Shown here piece by piece: positions 1-6,667 of a DNA stretch of 6,681 nt. Every line of letters begins with the position of its first letter. Position 1 is the stretch's first letter. A program made the position numbers and the translations under genes. The notes under the pieces are model-generated. The model worked only from the letters and a program-made list of their open reading frames with translations. It was not told the origin of the DNA and made no database searches. The DNA is from Bryobacterales bacterium (GTDB lineage: Bacteria > Acidobacteriota > Terriglobia > Bryobacterales > Bryobacteraceae), in NCBI GenBank assembly GCA_003164075.1, contig PLRZ01000214.1:12252-18932 (forward strand), given 5' to 3'.

Positions 1-5
1 TTTAT

Positions 6-1559
6 ATGGCCATTCATACCATGCAGGAGCGAATTGCCGATCTCCGCAAGCGTACCAGCGAAGAGATGCTGGGCGGCGGCGAGGCACGGCTGGAAAAGCA
101 ACATCAGGGCGGTAAACTGACGGCGCGAGAGAGAGTGGCAGCGCTGGTGGATCCCGGCAGTTTCGAAGAGACCGGACTGTTTGCCGAGCATCGGTCCACG
201 TTGTTCGGCATGGCCGGAAAGAGCTTTCCGGCGGACGGAGTAGTCACCGGAGCGGCGTCGGTGGGCGGCCGCCTGGTGCATCTGGCGAGCCAGGATTTTA
301 CGGTATCCGGCGGTTCGGCCGGGGAAGTTCACTCCATTAAAGTCGCCGACATCATGCAGCAGTCGTTGAAAACCGGGTCGCCCTTCGTCTTCATCAACGA
401 TTCCGGCGGCGCGCGCGTGCAGGAGGGCATCGACTCGCTCTCCGGCTATGGCAAGGTCTTCTACACCAACGTGATGCTCTCCGGAGCCGTCCCGCAGATC
501 TCCCTGATTTGCGGCCCGTGCGCCGGCGGCGCGGCCTACAGCCCGGCGCTCACCGATTTCATCATTCAGACGCGCAAAGCGCAGATGTTCATCACCGGTC
601 CGCAGGTGATCAAGGGCGTCACCGGTGAGGTTGTGACGGCGGAGCAGTTGGGCGGTCCCGAGGCCCACATGGCCAATTCCGGCGTCATTCACTTCATCGC
701 CGAGGACGACAATCATGCCATCCTGCTGTGCCAGAAGCTGCTGAGTTTTCTGCCCAACAACAACCTGGAAGACCCGCCGCGGGTAGAGGGCGATCCCAAT
801 CTCGATCCGAACCCGGCGCTCGACGATCTCGTGCCGGCGGAGATCAAGAAGGGTTACGACGTTCGCGACGTCATCACCAGGGTGGTGGACTTCAGCGATT
901 TTCTGGAAGTGCAGTCCGGCTATGCCATGAACATCGTGGTCGGGTTCGCCCGCATTGCCGGGCGCGCCATCGGAATCATCGCCAATCAGCCCGCGGTGCA
1001 GGCCGGCGTGCTGGATATCAATGCCTCCAACAAAGCCTCGCGCTTCATCCGCTTCTGCAATGCCTTCAATATCTCCCTGCTGACCTTCGTCGACGTGCCC
1101 GGATTCTTACCGGGTGTGCAGCAGGAGCACGGGGGGATCATCCGTCACGGTGCCAAGATGCTGTTCGCCTACTCGGCGGCCACCGTGCCGAAAGTCACCG
1201 TGATTCTGCGGAAATGCTATGGCGGCGCGTACCTGGCGATGTGCGGCAAGGATCTGGGCGCCGATCGCGTCTTCGCCTGGCCCACCGCCGAGGTCGCCGT
1301 AATGGGCGCCGAGGGTGCGGCGGAAATCGTGTTCCGCAAAGAAATCCAGGAGGCTGGGGACAAGGCCGCCAAGCGCACGGAACTGATCGAACGGTACCGC
1401 GAAGCCTTCTCCAACCCGTACGTAGCGGCGGGCCGGCGGCTGGTCGACTCGATTATCGAGCCTGCCAACACCCGCCATCATCTGGCGCAGGTCTTCGAAT
1501 ACCTGCACACCAAACGGGAACTGCGTCCGCCCAAGAAACATGGGCTGATGCCACTGTAA
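6..1559 (+). CDS. pccB: Propionyl-CoA carboxylase beta / methylmalonyl-CoA carboxyltransferase (12S/MmdA-type) subunit
   Basis: This cytoplasmic carboxyltransferase subunit moves a carboxyl group between biotin on the carrier protein and propionyl-CoA/methylmalonyl-CoA. The 517 residues match the family's usual 510-530. It has two crotonase-like halves: the N-terminal half carries the oxyanion-hole stretch GPCAGGAAYSPALTDF (170-185), preceded by INDSGGARVQEG (130-141). The C-terminal half carries FVDVPGFLPGVQQEHGG (361-377), KCYGGAYLAMCGKDLGAD (403-420) and AWPTAEVAVMGAEGAA (424-439). The C-terminal RPPKKHG and the YGGAYLAM motif look more like Propionibacterium transcarboxylase 12S and MmdA than actinobacterial PccB, from memory of those sequences. 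The start is uncertain: ATG at 6 or ATG at 21 (residue 6), because only 5 bases of upstream sequence are present and no ribosome site is visible. No biotin carboxylase gene is in the window, so carboxylase, decarboxylase and transcarboxylase roles cannot be separated; the symbol is a working choice (mmdA is the alternative). Family assignment is firm. Confidence 0.93.
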   Translation: MAIHTMQERIADLRKRTSEEMLGGGEARLEKQHQGGKLTARERVAALVDPGSFEETGLFAEHRSTLFGMAGKSFPADGVVTGAASVGGRLVHLASQDFTVSGGSAGEVHSIKVADIMQQSLKTGSPFVFINDSGGARVQEGIDSLSGYGKVFYTNVMLSGAVPQISLICGPCAGGAAYSPALTDFIIQTRKAQMFITGPQVIKGVTGEVVTAEQLGGPEAHMANSGVIHFIAEDDNHAILLCQKLLSFLPNNNLEDPPRVEGDPNLDPNPALDDLVPAEIKKGYDVRDVITRVVDFSDFLEVQSGYAMNIVVGFARIAGRAIGIIANQPAVQAGVLDINASNKASRFIRFCNAFNISLLTFVDVPGFLPGVQQEHGGIIRHGAKMLFAYSAATVPKVTVILRKCYGGAYLAMCGKDLGADRVFAWPTAEVAVMGAEGAAEIVFRKEIQEAGDKAAKRTELIERYREAFSNPYVAAGRRLVDSIIEPANTRHHLAQVFEYLHTKRELRPPKKHGLMPL

Positions 1560-1575
1560 AAGGCGAGGGAAAACC

Positions 1576-1872
1576 ATGGCAAAAGTCACAGTAGCGGATC
1601 TCCAGGAGCAAATCGCGGAACTTTCACGGCGGTTGTCGGCTTTTGAAAGCCGGAATGGGCACGCTGCGCCGCCGACGGTGCTGGCGCCGCAGGTTGTCGC
1701 GGCCCCGGTCCCCGAAAGTATTGGCGAAGAGGAATTGCTCGCTATCTCGGCCGCCATTGGAGCGTACCTGGGAGTGCGTGCGCACATCCGCGGAATTCGA
1801 TTGCTCAGCAGCAATGCATGGGCACAACAGGGGCGTGTGTCGATCCAGGCGTCCCACAGTCTGCAGGGTTAG
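1576..1872 (+). CDS. Small soluble OadG/MmdD/MmdE-like carboxylase subunit
   Basis: This is a 98-residue protein between the carboxyltransferase and the biotin carrier. Residues 4-25 form a short heptad-like amphipathic helix (VADLQEQIAELSRRLSAFE), likely a coiled coil. Residues 28-47 are an Ala/Pro-rich linker. Residues 48-98 hold a predicted helix (EEELLAISAAIGAYLG), then a short basic segment (RAHIRGIRLL) ending in WAQQGRVSIQAS. That C-terminal half resembles, by eye, the conserved C-terminus of OadG/MmdD and MmdE, small assembly subunits of sodium-pump decarboxylases. Those usually begin with a membrane helix; none is present here, so this version should be soluble. A role in docking the biotin carrier onto the carboxyltransferase is inferred from position and resemblance only. 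The start is supported by GAGGG at 1565-1569, six bases before the ATG. The stop TAG overlaps the next gene's ribosome site. That it is a real gene is well supported by spacing and context; its function is not certain. Confidence 0.82.
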   Translation: MAKVTVADLQEQIAELSRRLSAFESRNGHAAPPTVLAPQVVAAPVPESIGEEELLAISAAIGAYLGVRAHIRGIRLLSSNAWAQQGRVSIQASHSLQG

Positions 1873-1875
1873 GAG
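1871..1875 (+). promoter_or_regulatory. Ribosome binding site fixing the GTG start of the biotin carrier
   Basis: AGGAG is built partly from the TAG stop of the preceding gene and lies 6 bases before GTG at 1882. This supports a non-ATG start and coupled translation of the two genes. Confidence 0.75.
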
Positions 1876-1881
1876 ACGCCA

Positions 1882-2286
1882 GTGAAACTGAACATTACCA
1901 TTGACGGAAAGATATACGAAGTGGACGTTGAAGCGTCGGAACCGGAAGCGCCCGGCGCGCCGCATGCCATGACCGGGTTCAATATCGGTTCGGCGCCGCT
2001 GCGTGTTCCGGCCAGCTCCGCCCCGGCCGCCCCGGTCGCTCCGGTGGCCGGCAGCAAGCCGGTGAATGAGGACAAGGTGTGCCGCAGCCCCGTTTCGGGC
2101 ATTGTGGTACGGGTGGCGGCCCAGGTGGGCCAGAGCCTCCAGTCGGGCGACATTCTGGTGGTGCTGGAAGCCATGAAGATGGAAACTAACATAACGGCTC
2201 CCTCGGCGGGCAAGATCGCGGCCATTCGGGTCAATCAGGGCGATAGCGTGCAGGCCGGCCAGGTGGTAGCGGAGTTCGAATCATGA
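1882..2286 (+). CDS. Biotin carboxyl carrier protein (1.3S/MmdC-type)
   Basis: This 134-residue carrier holds covalently attached biotin and shuttles the carboxyl group to the adjacent carboxyltransferase. The start is GTG at 1882, six bases after AGGAG; no ATG fits. Residues 1-18 (KLNITIDGKIYEVDVE) match the short N-terminal segment that in transcarboxylase 1.3S binds the 12S core. Residues 37-60 are an Ala/Pro/Ser-rich flexible linker. Residues 64-134 form the biotinyl/lipoyl domain, with biotinylation motif EAMKM at 96-100 and target Lys99 (codon 2176-2178). The downstream half-domain is ITAPSAGKIAAIRVNQGDSVQAGQVVAEF. The free-standing small carrier, rather than fusion to a biotin carboxylase as in many PccA proteins, fits an MmdC/1.3S-type complex. 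It overlaps the epimerase start by 4 nt (ATGA). A lipoyl domain is the only alternative; EAMKM and context favour biotin strongly. Confidence 0.94.
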   Translation: MKLNITIDGKIYEVDVEASEPEAPGAPHAMTGFNIGSAPLRVPASSAPAAPVAPVAGSKPVNEDKVCRSPVSGIVVRVAAQVGQSLQSGDILVVLEAMKMETNITAPSAGKIAAIRVNQGDSVQAGQVVAEFES

Positions 2287-2750
2287 GTGCGGAACTGGAA
2301 CAGGTACCGGGATTTCTCTTTTTCGATCATGTGGCCATTTCGGTAAAGCCGGGCGAGCTGGAAGCGCACGTCCGGGCTTACCAGGCAATGGGCTTTCAGG
2401 AAGTGCATCGCGAAGACGTACTGGGCGGCGACCAGGTGCGCGAGGTTCTGTTGCAGGTGGGCGCGGGCCCGAACCTGGTGCAGCTTCTGGAGCCGTTGAC
2501 GCCGGAATCGCCGGTCGCGAAGCAGATCGAGAAGAACGGCGGCCGCGGCGGGTTGGCGCACGTGGCGCTGCGCGTGGCCGATATCCAAAAGGCGTTCGAT
2601 TACCTGCGTTCCAAGGGCTTCAAGATCATCGACAAAGCGCCGCGCAAAGGCTCGCGGGGCACGACCGTCTTTTTCGTGCATCCCAAGACTACCGAAACCG
2701 CGGCGTTCGGCTATCTGATAGAAGTAGTGCAGGAGGGTAGCCATGCCTGA
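2283..2750 (+). CDS. mce: Methylmalonyl-CoA epimerase
   Basis: This cytoplasmic metalloenzyme interconverts (S)- and (R)-methylmalonyl-CoA, linking the carboxylase product to the mutase substrate. The 155 residues make two VOC/glyoxalase-fold repeats. The expected four metal ligands are visible: His16 (FDHVAISV), Gln67 (LVQLLEP), His93 (LAHVALRV) and Glu147 (LIEVV). They correspond to His12, Gln65, His91 and Glu141 of the Propionibacterium enzyme as I recall it. Glu54 (VREVLL) lines up with the proposed second catalytic base. Length is normal, with a slightly extended N-terminus. The ATG at 2283 overlaps the preceding stop (ATGA), and GGAG at 2271-2274 lies 8 bases upstream. The gene ends inside the first codons of mutA with an 8-nt overlap. 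VOC relatives such as glyoxalase I are possible from fold alone, but ligand spacing and the flanking genes make epimerase the clear call. Confidence 0.95.
   Translation: MSAELEQVPGFLFFDHVAISVKPGELEAHVRAYQAMGFQEVHREDVLGGDQVREVLLQVGAGPNLVQLLEPLTPESPVAKQIEKNGGRGGLAHVALRVADIQKAFDYLRSKGFKIIDKAPRKGSRGTTVFFVHPKTTETAAFGYLIEVVQEGSHA
2731..2736 (+). promoter_or_regulatory. Ribosome binding site of mutA
   Basis: A full AGGAGG lies inside the 3' end of the epimerase gene, 6 bases before ATG at 2743. It decides the mutA start despite the 8-nt overlap with the epimerase gene. Confidence 0.8.
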
Positions 2751-4188
2751 CGCGGATACCGGCGTCGAAATCCTGAACCTGGGCAGCGATTTTCCCCCCG
2801 TGTCCACAGCCGCGTGGGAAGCCGCCATCGCCAAGGATCTCAAGGGCGCGGACTACGAGAAGAAACTGGTATGGCGAACCGAGGAAGGGCTCGCCATCCG
2901 CCCCTACTACCGGAAAGAGGCGCTCGCCGAACTGGGCGCTCAACTCCGCACCGCGCCCGACCATTACCCGTTCGTGCGCGGCTCGGGCCGAAGCTGGGAG
3001 ATCGCGCAGGACGCCAAGCCCGGTCCCAAAGCCATTCGCGCCGATCTGCTGCATGAAGCCGGGGCCCACGCAATCCAGGAGTTGGGCTACGGAATCGCCG
3101 CGGGCGTGGAGCGGCTGGCCGAACTGACCGCCTCGCTGCCCGTCGATACCATCGCGCCGCAAATCGAATTTGTCTTCGCGGTCGGGCCCAGCTATTTCAT
3201 CGAGATTGCCAAATTGCGCGCCGCACGCATCCTGTGGGCGCAGGTGGTGACCGCGTTCGGCCCCACCGACGACGGCGCTTGCCGCATGCGCCTGCACGCG
3301 CGCACTCCGCGGCGCAACAAAAGCGCCTACGATTGTTACACCAATCTGCTGCGCGTCACCACCGAAGCGCTCTCCGCCGCGGTGGGCGGCTGCGATCAGC
3401 TCACCGTAAAACCATTTGGCTTCGATCCTCATTTGGCGCTCAACCTCCAGCGGATCCTCAAGGAAGAATCGCACCTGGACGCGGTGGCCGATCCCGCGGG
3501 TGGCTCCTACTACATCGAAGCCCTTACCGATTCGCTGGCGCGGGAGGCCTGGAAACTTTTCCAACAGGTGGAAGCGGAAGGCGGATACGCCGCGGCGCTG
3601 GCCTCCGGATCCATCGAAAAGGCGCTGGCGGAAACCCGCGCGGCGCGCGCCAAGGCCTACTCTGCGCGGCGGCGCGCCCTGGTGGGCGTCAACAATTATC
3701 CCAACGTGACCGACAAAACGCCGTCCGGTGACCTTCCCGGAGCGGAGCCCGCGAACCCGCTGCCCGAGGTGCGCATCGCCGAGCCGTTCGAAAAGATCCG
3801 CCGGCGGACCACCGCGCACGCGGAGGCCACGGGGCGATATCCCCAGGTCCTGCTGCTGAAACGCGGCGACGTCAAGATGAAGGGCGCGCGCTCCAACTTC
3901 TGTCTGAATTTCTTCGGTGTCGCGGGCTTCGATATCGTGGAAGCCGAGGAGTACCAGGGCACGGACGCGGACCTGATCGTTTTGTGCAGCTCCGACCCTG
4001 AATATCTGGCCTTCGCGCAGGAGGTCTGCCCTCGCGTCAAGGCGCCGGTGCTGGTGGCCGGCAACCCGAAAGAGCAGATGGAGGCATTGCAGGCAGCCGG
4101 GGTCCAGGGCTTCATCCATATCTTCAGCGACGCCATCCAGACCCTAACCCAATGGCAGGACAAGTTGGGAATGAGGAGCAGCCAATGA
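2743..4188 (+). CDS. mutA: Methylmalonyl-CoA mutase small (non-catalytic) subunit, internally shortened
   Basis: This is the structural partner of the MutB catalytic subunit. The N-terminal arm ([18 protein letters not shown], 27-44) and RPYYRKEAL are typical of the family. Residues 75-90 (YPFVRG...SWEIAQD) match the first barrel strand. The chain then jumps to [19 protein letters not shown] (98-116), equivalent to Mut[18 protein letters not shown]. The rest of the barrel follows: IEFVFAVG (141-148), [13 protein letters not shown] (154-166) and [19 protein letters not shown] (239-257). Residues 366-476 form a cobalamin-fold domain without the DGHDRG signature: the position of the MutB cobalt-ligand His is Met379, and the catalytic His of the barrel is Leu102. 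The protein therefore should not bind B12 or catalyse. It has 481 residues against roughly 620-640 for usual MutA, with about 140 barrel residues absent and no frameshift. The start at 2743 is supported by AGGAGG at 2731-2736. The stop overlaps the mutB start. Confidence 0.9.
   Translation: MPDADTGVEILNLGSDFPPVSTAAWEAAIAKDLKGADYEKKLVWRTEEGLAIRPYYRKEALAELGAQLRTAPDHYPFVRGSGRSWEIAQDAKPGPKAIRADLLHEAGAHAIQELGYGIAAGVERLAELTASLPVDTIAPQIEFVFAVGPSYFIEIAKLRAARILWAQVVTAFGPTDDGACRMRLHARTPRRNKSAYDCYTNLLRVTTEALSAAVGGCDQLTVKPFGFDPHLALNLQRILKEESHLDAVADPAGGSYYIEALTDSLAREAWKLFQQVEAEGGYAAALASGSIEKALAETRAARAKAYSARRRALVGVNNYPNVTDKTPSGDLPGAEPANPLPEVRIAEPFEKIRRRTTAHAEATGRYPQVLLLKRGDVKMKGARSNFCLNFFGVAGFDIVEAEEYQGTDADLIVLCSSDPEYLAFAQEVCPRVKAPVLVAGNPKEQMEALQAAGVQGFIHIFSDAIQTLTQWQDKLGMRSSQ
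4174..4178 (+). promoter_or_regulatory. Ribosome binding site of mutB (decides start at 4185)
   Basis: AGGAG lies inside the last codons of mutA with 6-base spacing to ATG 4185. The alternative in-frame ATG at 4152 has no comparable site and would require a 37-nt overlap. Confidence 0.8.
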
Positions 4189-6332
4189 GACCGGACTTCT
4201 CTAAAATCGAATATAAGCTTCAGCCGCAGAGCGCCGAACCGGCCGGGCCCGGCGAGCACGCGCCCGTCTGGCGAACCGCGGAGCACATCCCCGTGAAGGC
4301 ATGGTACACGGCCGACGACCTGTACGCCATGGAGCACCTGGAGTACGCCGCGGGCGTCCCGCCATTTCTGCGCGGGCCGTACTCCACCATGTACGCCATG
4401 CAGCCGTGGACCATCCGCCAATACGCCGGCTTCTCCACCGCGGAGGAATCGAACGCGTTCTACCGGCGCAACCTGAGTGCCGGACAGAAGGGCCTTTCGG
4501 TGGCGTTCGACCTGGCTACCCACCGCGGCTACGATTCGGACAACGAGCGCGTCTCGGGCGACGTCGGCAAGGCCGGCGTGGCGATCGACTCGGTCGAAGA
4601 CATGAAGATCCTCTTCGATCAGATCCCCCTGGGGCAGATGTCCGTTTCCATGACCATGAACGGCGCGGTTCTGCCGATTATGGCGTTCTACATCGTGGCG
4701 GCCGAAGAGCAGGGCGTGGCCACCAAGGACCTGAGCGGCACCATTCAGAACGACATTCTGAAAGAGTTCATGGTCCGCAACACCTACATCTACCCGCCCG
4801 GCCATTCCATGAAAATCATCGGCGACATTTTCCGCTATTGCTCGGAGAATATGCCGAAGTTCAACTGCATTTCGATCAGCGGGTACCACATGCAGGAAGC
4901 CGGCGCCAGCGCCGATCTGGAGCTGGGCTACACGCTGGCCGACGGCCTGGAATACATCCGCACGGGCATTCAATCGGGCCTGGATATCGATACCTTCGCG
5001 CCGCGCCTGAGCTTCTTCTGGGGTATCGGCATGAACCATTTCATGGAGATTGCCAAGATGCGCGCGGCCCGCGTGCTATGGGCCAAGATCATCAAAGGCT
5101 TCCACCCCAAGAACCCGAAATCCATGGCGCTGCGCACTCACTCGCAGACCTCCGGATGGAGTCTCGCGGCCCAGGACGTTTTTAATAACGTGCCAAGGAC
5201 GTGCGTGGAAGCGCTGGCCGCCGTCCTGGGCCATACGCAATCGCTGCATACCAACGCGCTCGACGAGGCCATCGCGCTGCCCACGGATTTCTCGGCTCGC
5301 ATCGCCCGCAACACGCAGATTTTCCTGCTGGAAGAGACCGGCGCCACCAAGGTGGTGGACCCCTGGGCCGGGAGCTATTATGTGGAGTCCCTCACTCACG
5401 AACTGATGCACAAGGCGTGGCATCACATTCAGGAAGTGGAAGGCCTGGGCGGCATGGCCAAGGCCATCGAGACGGGCATCCCCAAGATGCGCATCGAAGA
5501 GGCCGCGGCGCGGCGGCAGGCGCAGATCGATTCCGGCAAGGAGACCATCGTCGGCGTCAACAAGTACAAGCCGGCCGAAGAGCAGCAGATCGACGTGCTG
5601 GTGGTGGATAATAAAGCGGTCCGCGAGTCGCAGCTTCGCAGGCTTGCCGAGGTCCGCGCGGCACGCGATCAGGCAGCGGTGGAGCAGGCACTGGCGGCGC
5701 TGACCGCTGCCGCGGAAAACGAATCCGGCAACCTGCTGGAACTGGCGGTTTCGGCGGCGCGGCTGCGGGCGACCCTGGGAGAAATTTCCACGGCGCTCGA
5801 AAAGGTATTCGGGAGGTATCAGGCGGTGAACCGGACCATCTCAGGCGTGTATTCTTCCGAGAGCCAGGACAATCCGGACTTCCGCAAGGCGCAGGAACTG
5901 GCGCAGGAGTTCGCCGATCTGGAAGGCCGCCGGCCGCGCATTCTGATGGCGAAGATGGGCCAGGACGGGCATGATCGCGGCGTCAAAGTGATCGCCACGG
6001 CGTTTGCCGACCTGGGCTTCGACGTGGATGTGGGCCCGCTATTCCAGACTCCCCGCGAGGCCGCCCGCATGGCGGCGGAAAACGATGTCCACGTGCTGGG
6101 TGTTTCGAGCCTGGCAGGCGGCCATACCACGCTGGTGCCGGAAGTGATCGCCGAGTTGAAGAAACTGGGGCGGCAGGACATCCAGGTAGTCGTAGGCGGA
6201 GTGATTCCGCCGCAGGATTACGAGGCTCTCTTCCAGGCGGGCGTGGCCGAAGTATTTGGTCCCGGCACGGTGATCCCGCTGGCCGCGCAGAAGATCCTCA
6301 ACGCGCTAATCGGGACTGCGCGTGCGGTGTAG
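4185..6332 (+). CDS. mutB: Methylmalonyl-CoA mutase large (catalytic) subunit
   Basis: This adenosylcobalamin-dependent enzyme isomerises (R)-methylmalonyl-CoA to succinyl-CoA in the cytoplasm. I choose the ATG at 4185 (715 residues) over the upstream in-frame ATG at 4152. AGGAG at 4174-4178 sits 6 bases before 4185, the start forms an ATGA overlap with the mutA stop, and the sequence RPDFSKIEY begins as expected. Residues 60-400 are the TIM barrel: [11 protein letters not shown] (60-70), [18 protein letters not shown] (103-120), [20 protein letters not shown] (186-205) and GYHMQEAG (233-240). Active-site residues are Tyr80, Arg198 and His235, matching Tyr89, Arg207 and His244 of the Propionibacterium enzyme. 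The Tyr/Arg pair indicates methylmalonyl-CoA rather than isobutyryl-CoA as substrate. Residues 584-715 are the cobalamin-binding domain with DGHDRG; the lower axial ligand is His596. GVSSLAGGH (639-647) and GGVIPPQD (671-678) complete the B12 motif. No gene for the MeaB-type chaperone GTPase follows in the window. Confidence 0.97.
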   Translation: MRPDFSKIEYKLQPQSAEPAGPGEHAPVWRTAEHIPVKAWYTADDLYAMEHLEYAAGVPPFLRGPYSTMYAMQPWTIRQYAGFSTAEESNAFYRRNLSAGQKGLSVAFDLATHRGYDSDNERVSGDVGKAGVAIDSVEDMKILFDQIPLGQMSVSMTMNGAVLPIMAFYIVAAEEQGVATKDLSGTIQNDILKEFMVRNTYIYPPGHSMKIIGDIFRYCSENMPKFNCISISGYHMQEAGASADLELGYTLADGLEYIRTGIQSGLDIDTFAPRLSFFWGIGMNHFMEIAKMRAARVLWAKIIKGFHPKNPKSMALRTHSQTSGWSLAAQDVFNNVPRTCVEALAAVLGHTQSLHTNALDEAIALPTDFSARIARNTQIFLLEETGATKVVDPWAGSYYVESLTHELMHKAWHHIQEVEGLGGMAKAIETGIPKMRIEEAAARRQAQIDSGKETIVGVNKYKPAEEQQIDVLVVDNKAVRESQLRRLAEVRAARDQAAVEQALAALTAAAENESGNLLELAVSAARLRATLGEISTALEKVFGRYQAVNRTISGVYSSESQDNPDFRKAQELAQEFADLEGRRPRILMAKMGQDGHDRGVKVIATAFADLGFDVDVGPLFQTPREAARMAAENDVHVLGVSSLAGGHTTLVPEVIAELKKLGRQDIQVVVGGVIPPQDYEALFQAGVAEVFGPGTVIPLAAQKILNALIGTARAV

Positions 6333-6370
6333 GGGCGGCGTGATGTCGCCCGGTATTCTGGCGCCGCCAG

Positions 6371-6444
6371 CCACGGATGAACACGGATGAACACAGATAA
6401 AACGAAATCCTTTCTTATCGGTGTTCATCGGCGTTCATCCGCGG
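6371..6444. repeat. Inverted repeat with 30-bp arms built from 10-bp direct repeats
   Basis: The left arm 6371-6400 and right arm 6415-6444 are reverse complements at 26 of 30 positions, separated by a 14-base loop. The left arm contains the 10-bp unit CACGGATGAA twice (6372-6381, 6382-6391) and then a degenerate copy CACAGATAAA (6392-6401). Units of this type are, as I recall, interspersed many times in acidobacterial and other GC-rich genomes. It starts 38 bases after the mutB stop, so it could act as a transcript 3'-end stabiliser or attenuate read-through. It lacks a following T-tract. Confidence 0.75.
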
Positions 6445-6459
6445 CCAATAATGTTCTTG

Positions 6460-6472
6460 CCTCGGCCCGAGG
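6460..6472. repeat. Small perfect hairpin
   Basis: CCTCG (6460-6464) pairs with CGAGG (6468-6472) around a 3-base loop, directly before the larger palindrome. It is not followed by a T-run, so a terminator call is not justified. Confidence 0.5.
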
Positions 6473-6474
6473 TG

Positions 6475-6547
6475 GGCTCATCCTGGTTCCGAGACTTCGG
6501 GAGGTTAGAGACTCAGACCTTCTGAGGTCGTGGAATTGGGATGAGCC
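6475..6547. repeat. Imperfect palindrome, 16-bp outer stem with G-T wobble pairs
   Basis: Positions 6475-6490 can pair with 6532-6547 over all 16 positions, 13 Watson-Crick and 3 G-T/T-G. The outer 9 bp (GGCTCATCC / GGATGAGCC) are perfect. The 41-base interior contains a further hairpin GACCT (6516-6520) with AGGTC (6525-6529) around TCTG. The wobble pairs mean the RNA of this strand folds better than the opposite strand's RNA would. It could be a structured RNA element or a degraded repeat; function unknown. Confidence 0.55.
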
Positions 6548-6560
6548 GGGGGGTGGGGCC

Positions 6561-6667
6561 AAGCTTCAGCCTTCCCCAGAGGGGACCCAGGACTTCAGTC
6601 CGCCCGCCGCAGGTCTCAGATCGCTGGCAGGAGGGCGGGCTGAAGGCCGCCGCAGACTGAAGTCTGC
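6561..6667. repeat. Cluster of four short hairpins with TGAA/TTCA loops
   Basis: Four mini-palindromes share the same loop. Two have TTCA on the + strand: 6561-6573 (weak stem with a bulge) and 6590-6601 (GGAC-TTCA-GTCC). Two have TGAA: 6635-6650 (6-bp stem with one G-G mismatch) and 6652-6667 (GCAGAC-TGAA-GTCTGC, perfect). The last two are adjacent, and the two pairs face each other. GACTTCAGTC (6591-6600) is also an exact 10-bp inverted copy of 6655-6664, enclosing GCCCGCC (6602-6608) with GGCGGGC (6634-6640). They look like members of an interspersed CTGAAG-palindrome family; the cluster may continue past the window. Confidence 0.65.

Noticed and set aside
1..20. Promoter or leader for the operon
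   Set aside because: Only 5 bases precede the first ATG, so no promoter or ribosome site can be judged.
728..1594. 288-residue plus-strand frame overlapping the carboxyltransferase
   Set aside because: Out-of-frame Arg/Gln-rich shadow inside a full-length conserved gene.
3000..3070. Frameshift or recent deletion as cause of the short MutA
   Set aside because: The reading frame is continuous, no part of the missing barrel appears in other frames nearby, and I see no direct repeats flanking the junction. A stable lineage-specific form is more likely, though an assembly error cannot be excluded from sequence alone.
2689..4119. 476-residue open frame on the minus strand opposite mutA
   Set aside because: It mirrors the codon pattern of mutA in GC-rich DNA, has low-complexity Arg/Gly/His-rich content, no recognisable domain and no ribosome site.
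3696..5039. 447-residue minus-strand open frame spanning the mutA/mutB junction
   Set aside because: Antisense shadow of two well-supported genes; its composition is like random GC-rich translation.
4301..5185. 294-residue plus-strand frame within mutB
   Set aside because: His/Arg-rich out-of-frame translation of highly conserved mutB sequence.
6334..6368. Rho-independent terminator directly after mutB
   Set aside because: A 7-bp stem GGCGGCG/CGCCGCC spans a 21-base loop and no T-run follows; stems this weak are common by chance in GC-rich DNA.
6372..6401. Short CRISPR-like repeat array
   Set aside because: The 10-bp units are contiguous with no spacers and have an inverted partner arm; this is a tandem/inverted repeat.
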